NCBI GenBank assembly: GCA_031255075.1
Contig: JAIRTF010000056.1
Coordinates: forward strand, 1 to 8,991
Direction of reading: 5' to 3'
Origin: Bifidobacteriaceae bacterium
GTDB taxonomy: Bacteria; Actinomycetota; Actinomycetes; Actinomycetales; WQXJ01
DNA length: 8,991 nucleotides
Positions 7,193 to 8,991 of this stretch are shown here, one piece after another; positions within the stretch are counted from its first letter, which is position 1, and each line of letters begins with the position of its first letter. The notes under the pieces were generated by a model, which ran no database searches, had not been told where the DNA came from, and was given only the letters and a program-made list of their open reading frames with translations. The translations under genes were made by a program, and so were the position numbers.

Positions 7193-8470
7193 TCAGGCAC
7201 CGCGCGGTGGGTAGGGGCCCCCCAGCGGTGGCGGATCAATTGGATTCTGATCATCATACGGGCGGCGCCGGCGGTCCATGAATGGTCCGTCAGAGGTGGG
7301 CCCTTCACCTGGGGCCGGTAGCGGCGGCACCGGAGGCAGATCGATTGATTCGGCCTGGTTTGGGGCCAGGCCGGCTTCGACTTCCTCATCGAACGGCGCG
7401 CCGGTGCCAACACCGGCCCGGGTGGCGTCTGAGGTGGCCTGGCTGGCAGCACCTTGGGCCCGCCGCAGTGCTTCGGCTGGGTCTTCCAAGGCCACGTCAC
7501 CAAAGGCCAGTTTCCGCAGTGCGCGGGCGGCCGGGCTGGGTTCTTTCGGGGAACCGTCTGGGCTGGCCCCAACCGGTCCGAACGCTTGGCCAATCCCGCC
7601 CAAAGCTTGGGTGAATTCGGCTGGAATGATCCACAACTGCGAGGACGGCCCTTGTGAGAGTTGCGGCAGCATCTGCAGGTATTGATAGGCCAACAGCTTC
7701 GGGTCCGGATCGCCTTCGTGGATGGCGTCAAAGACTTGCAGAATGGCCCGGGATTCACCTTGGGCCCGCAAGATGGAAGACTGCGCCTGGCCCTCAGCGG
7801 TCAAGATGGCGGCCTGCTTTTCGCCTTCAGCCTTGAGGATTTGGGACTGCTTGATGCCTTCAGCGGTCAGGATGGCGGCGCGGCGGTCCCGCTCGGCCCG
7901 CATCTGCTTCTCCATGGAGTCTTGGACAGATGGTGGCGGGTCAATCGCCTTCAGTTCAACGCGCTGCACGCGGATTCCCCAGCGGCCGGTGGCCTCATCC
8001 AGCACACCGCGGAGTTGGCCGTTGATCTGGTCGCGGCTGGTCAGGGTCTGCTCCAGGTCCATCGAGCCGATCACGTTACGCAGTGTGGTGACAGTCAGCT
8101 GCTCAATACCCATGATGTAGTTGGCAATCTCATAGACCGCCGCCACCGGATTGGTGACCTGGAAATAGATGACTGTGTCGATCGACACCACCAAGTTGTC
8201 AGAGGTGATCACCGGCTGCGGCGGGAAGGTCACAACCTGTTCCCGCAGGTCCACCACGGCCCTGACCCGGTCAATGAACGGCACCAACAGGTGGAAACCG
8301 GCGTCCATAGTCCTTTGGTAGCGGCCCAGCCGTTCCACCAGCATGGCCTGCGTCTGCGGCACAATCCTGATGGCGCGCTTGATCACCACAAAGGCGAAGA
8401 TCACCAAAATAACGGCCAAGACCAGCAGAACTACGGTCTGGACGTCCATTTCTCCAATGCTGTCTCCCAT
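7193..8470 (-). CDS. SPFH/band 7 (stomatin, paraslipin-like) membrane protein with long C-terminal tail
   Basis: A 425-residue protein anchored by one N-terminal helix (about residues 10-30), followed by an SPFH/band 7 domain (about 31-185) with typical stomatin/QmcA-like text such as RLGRYQRTMDAGFHLLVPFIDRV and DPPPSVQDSMEKQMRAERDRRA. Residues 185-245 are a predicted coiled coil with four 11-residue repeats, then the conserved C-terminal block YQYLQMLPQL through SSQLWIIPAEF (262-286). Beyond about 298 a low-complexity Pro/Ala/Asp/Glu-rich tail runs to a PPLGGPYPPRGA end. Family members oligomerise into membrane rings or microdomain scaffolds and often work with NfeD proteins. ATG at 8470 is preferred over a TTG at 8476, because AAGAAAGG ends 8 bases before the ATG but only 2 before the TTG. 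It starts 2 bases after the NfeD stop codon, so the two are co-transcribed. The exact role is unknown. Confidence 0.93.
   Translation of the reverse strand: MGDSIGEMDVQTVVLLVLAVILVIFAFVVIKRAIRIVPQTQAMLVERLGRYQRTMDAGFHLLVPFIDRVRAVVDLREQVVTFPPQPVITSDNLVVSIDTVIYFQVTNPVAAVYEIANYIMGIEQLTVTTLRNVIGSMDLEQTLTSRDQINGQLRGVLDEATGRWGIRVQRVELKAIDPPPSVQDSMEKQMRAERDRRAAILTAEGIKQSQILKAEGEKQAAILTAEGQAQSSILRAQGESRAILQVFDAIHEGDPDPKLLAYQYLQMLPQLSQGPSSQLWIIPAEFTQALGGIGQAFGPVGASPDGSPKEPSPAARALRKLAFGDVALEDPAEALRRAQGAASQATSDATRAGVGTGAPFDEEVEAGLAPNQAESIDLPPVPPLPAPGEGPTSDGPFMDRRRRPYDDQNPIDPPPLGGPYPPRGA
7748..7879 (-). repeat. Four tandem 33-base units encoding 11-residue coiled-coil repeats
   Basis: Residues 198-241 of the SPFH protein read AAILTAEGIKQ, SQILKAEGEKQ, AAILTAEGQAQ and SSILRAQGESR, four in-register hendecads sharing IL.A.G. 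The DNA of units 1 and 3 is still nearly identical: 7860-7879 and 7794-7813 match at 19 of 20 bases and lie exactly 66 bases apart. Hendecads of this kind are known in the coiled-coil part of SPFH proteins, where they pack neighbouring subunits in a ring. Confidence 0.9.
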
Positions 8471-8472
8471 TT

Positions 8473-8922
8473 TCAAAGCCTTTCTTCGGTGGCAGGAGCC
8501 ACAATCGCGGTTGCGCCGTCTATGCCGGTGACAACCAGTTCCGTGCGTGGTGCTATGACCATGTCATCTTCAGTGCGGGCGGTCCAAACGTCGCCGCCAA
8601 TCTTGGCCCGGCCACCACGTTCGTCAATCAGGGTGATGGCCTCAGCCTGTTTGCCCACCAGGGCGGCCGCGCCGCTGACTGGCTCGGCTGGGACGGTGCC
8701 CCGCAGCCGGCTCAACAGCAACGGCCGCACCACTGCCAGCATCACTACGCTGACCAGGGCAAACACTATGATCGTGAGCCACCACGGCGCGCCCAACAGG
8801 GCCGCGCACATGGCGCCCAACGCGCCGATCGACAACATCAGGAACGTCAGTTCCACAGTCATCATCTCAATGACGCCCAGCGCCAGCGCTCCGATCAGCC
8901 ACCAGAGCCATAGCCATCCCAT
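8473..8922 (-). CDS. NfeD-like membrane protein with C-terminal OB-fold
   Basis: A 149-residue protein of the short NfeD type, without the N-terminal ClpP-like protease of long NfeD proteins. Three hydrophobic helices lie at about 3-22, 24-44 and 46-70, starting with a Trp-rich segment (WLWLWW). A soluble C-terminal domain (about 83-145) has the NfeD hallmark around RAKIGGDVWTAR (105-116), the beta-rich OB-fold usually placed in the cytosol. Such proteins are nearly always encoded beside an SPFH protein, as here, and are thought to help assemble or regulate it. ATG at 8922 is chosen because AAGGAGG stands 8 bases upstream; the alternative GTG at 8928 would leave only 2 bases. The stop codon is 2 bases before the SPFH start, making one operon with this gene first. 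Confidence 0.92.
   Translation of the reverse strand: MGWLWLWWLIGALALGVIEMMTVELTFLMLSIGALGAMCAALLGAPWWLTIIVFALVSVVMLAVVRPLLLSRLRGTVPAEPVSGAAALVGKQAEAITLIDERGGRAKIGGDVWTARTEDDMVIAPRTELVVTGIDGATAIVAPATEERL
8479..8486 (-). promoter_or_regulatory. Ribosome binding site of the SPFH gene
   Basis: The minus strand reads AAGAAAGG, ending 8 bases before the ATG at 8470. It lies within the last codons of the NfeD gene and decides in favour of the ATG over the TTG two codons upstream. Confidence 0.6.
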
Positions 8923-8930
8923 TGTCACCG

Positions 8931-8937
8931 CCTCCTT
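8931..8937 (-). promoter_or_regulatory. Ribosome binding site of the NfeD-like gene
   Basis: The minus strand reads AAGGAGG, a near-perfect Shine-Dalgarno sequence 8 bases before the ATG at 8922. It rules against the GTG at 8928 as the start. Confidence 0.85.
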
Positions 8938-8955
8938 GGTGTTCTCCCGGAAAAC

Positions 8956-8961
8956 ACCTTA
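8956..8961 (-). promoter_or_regulatory. Weak -10 promoter candidate for the NfeD-SPFH operon
   Basis: The minus strand reads TAAGGT, matching the TANNNT pattern of actinobacterial sigma-70-type -10 elements and lying about 34 bases before the ATG. No recognisable -35 element stands 16-18 bases further upstream, and the window ends at 8991, so this is only a candidate. Nothing else is seen in 8938-8991. Confidence 0.25.
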
Positions 8962-8991
8962 CAGGCACCCACCGCACCCAGCCCAGGCTTT

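Noticed and set aside
7150..7758. Minus-strand open frame of 202 codons overlapping the SPFH gene in another frame
   Set aside because: Pro/Arg/Ser-rich product without domain character; the SPFH frame has clear family motifs over the same bases and the extra frame has no ribosome binding site I can support.

Overview
The window looks like ordinary chromosome from a high-GC Gram-positive bacterium (Actinomycetota). By eye G+C is roughly 60-65%. Starts are preceded by GGAGG-type ribosome binding sites, genes abut or overlap by a few bases, and the largest protein resembles a giant polytopic membrane family I know from actinobacteria. Genus or family cannot be assigned from the sequence alone. 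I see no RNA gene, insertion sequence, CRISPR array or integration site.

Layout: (1) Positions 1-3299, plus strand: the 3' part of a very large multi-pass membrane protein whose start lies upstream of the window. (2) Positions 3290-7101, minus strand: two translationally coupled half-transporters forming a heterodimeric type IV (B-family) ABC exporter. The promoter-proximal half (5368-7101) has a degenerate Walker B and H-loop but a normal signature motif. The distal half (3290-5371) has a normal Walker B and H-loop but a divergent signature, so together they give one competent and one degenerate ATP site. (3) A gap of 91 bases (7102-7192) holding a strong imperfect hairpin. (4) Positions 7193-8922, minus strand: an SPFH/band 7 membrane protein preceded by its usual partner, a short NfeD-type OB-fold membrane protein. 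(5) Positions 8923-8991: the leader of the NfeD gene, with a clear ribosome binding site and only a weak promoter candidate.

The four minus-strand genes read NfeD, SPFH, ABC-A, ABC-B. The first two are almost certainly one operon, and so are the last two; the hairpin between the pairs may partly or wholly separate them. The plus-strand gene converges on the ABC operon and the two coding regions overlap by 10 bases at their stop codons. All five proteins are membrane proteins. No clearly new system is evident. The points most worth a second look are the incomplete giant membrane protein, the extended N-terminus and long first extracellular loop of ABC-B, the hendecad repeats and long proline-rich tail of the SPFH protein, and the intergenic hairpin.
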